Assembly: GCA_005792805.1 (NCBI GenBank)
Contig: SXQV01000109.1
Location: 1 to 6,049, forward strand
From: Methylococcaceae bacterium
GTDB lineage: Bacteria; Pseudomonadota; Gammaproteobacteria; Methylococcales; Methylococcaceae
Length of the DNA stretch: 6,049 nucleotides
Direction: 5' to 3'
Under the pieces are notes generated by a model. The model had not been told where the DNA came from. It saw nothing but the letters and a program-made list of their open reading frames with translations, and searched no databases. Position numbers and translations under genes: made by a program. Shown here in pieces: positions 5,833 to 6,049 of this stretch (positions within the stretch are counted from its first letter, which is position 1; each line of letters starts with the position of its first letter).

Positions 5833-6049
5833 TTATTTACGCAACTCCCCATCGCGGTAATGCACATCCACCCAGCAACGCGGCAGTTCCTCACCACTAG
5901 GGAAGATTAGATTGGTCTTCGCAAACTTTTCAGGATCCTGCATTTCCTCCCCATAGTGCAGCCGGCCAATGATGTTTTTGTGAGTGGGGTTAACCAGGTC
6001 ATTCAGGCCAAGTACTTCGACCAGATGCCCTTCTTTTTTTTGTTTGAGA
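5833..6049 (-). CDS. Unidentified protein, C-terminal 71 residues (enters from right edge)
   Basis: An open frame on the minus strand runs from the window edge to a TAA at 5835-5833, after LRK. I cannot identify the family securely. The visible part begins with a Lys-rich stretch (LKQKKEG). It continues with GHLVEVLGLNDLVNP, IIGRLHYGEEMQDPE, an ..IFPSGEELPRCW.. stretch and a VDVHYRDGELRK end. The regular alternation of hydrophobic strands with charged turns, the invariant-looking Gly, Pro and Trp positions and the absence of low-complexity sequence argue that it is a real coding region rather than a chance frame. It looks like the end of a small soluble beta-rich cytosolic protein, and the true start may lie only a short way beyond the edge. 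On the coding strand a run of eight A residues (6041-6034) encodes Q-K-K. The gene is convergent with mazG, with 118 nt between stop codons. Confidence 0.65.
   Translation of the reverse strand, partial: LKQKKEGHLVEVLGLNDLVNPTHKNIIGRLHYGEEMQDPEKFAKTNLIFPSGEELPRCWVDVHYRDGELRK

Noticed and set aside
1..6049. Search for CRISPR repeats, tRNA or rRNA genes, insertion-sequence ends and attachment-site repeats
   Set aside because: No regularly spaced repeats, cloverleaf-like segments, transposase frames or long terminal direct repeats were seen by eye.

Overview
The window looks like an ordinary chromosomal segment of a Pseudomonadota bacterium, most likely gamma- or betaproteobacterial. The evidence is protein-level resemblance (two-domain MazG, the PfkB adenosine-kinase-like family, an EamA exporter) and GC-rich codon use with very few TTA, TCA or CTA codons. 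GC content was judged by eye and not counted. I see no rRNA, tRNA, CRISPR array, insertion sequence or integrase.

Layout from left to right: (a) 1-341, minus strand: the first 113 residues of an unrecognised exported protein that runs off the left edge. (b) 342-569: a divergent intergenic region with a short palindrome and a candidate promoter. (c) 570-2894, plus: a large bacterial dynamin-like GTPase of 774 aa. (d) 2994-3926, plus: a PfkB-family sugar/nucleoside kinase, probably an adenosine kinase, 99 nt downstream and possibly cotranscribed. (e) 3886-4824, minus: a ten-helix EamA/DMT transporter whose 3' end overlaps the kinase gene by 41 nt. (f) 4825-4910: a second divergent spacer with a perfect 7-bp inverted repeat. 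(g) 4911-5714, plus: mazG, a nucleoside triphosphate pyrophosphohydrolase. (h) 5715-5832: a convergent spacer with a long imperfect inverted repeat. (i) 5833-6049, minus: the last 71 residues of a small conserved-looking protein that enters from the right edge.

Functionally the segment mixes membrane/GTPase biology (dynamin-like protein), nucleoside and nucleotide housekeeping (adenosine-kinase-like PfkB, MazG) and export (EamA). Only the dynamin-like gene and the kinase share orientation and close spacing, so they are the only plausible operon pair. The rest is divergent or convergent. I did not find a convincing undescribed system. The points most worth checking are the dynamin-kinase pairing, the two unidentified edge genes and the two intergenic palindromes.
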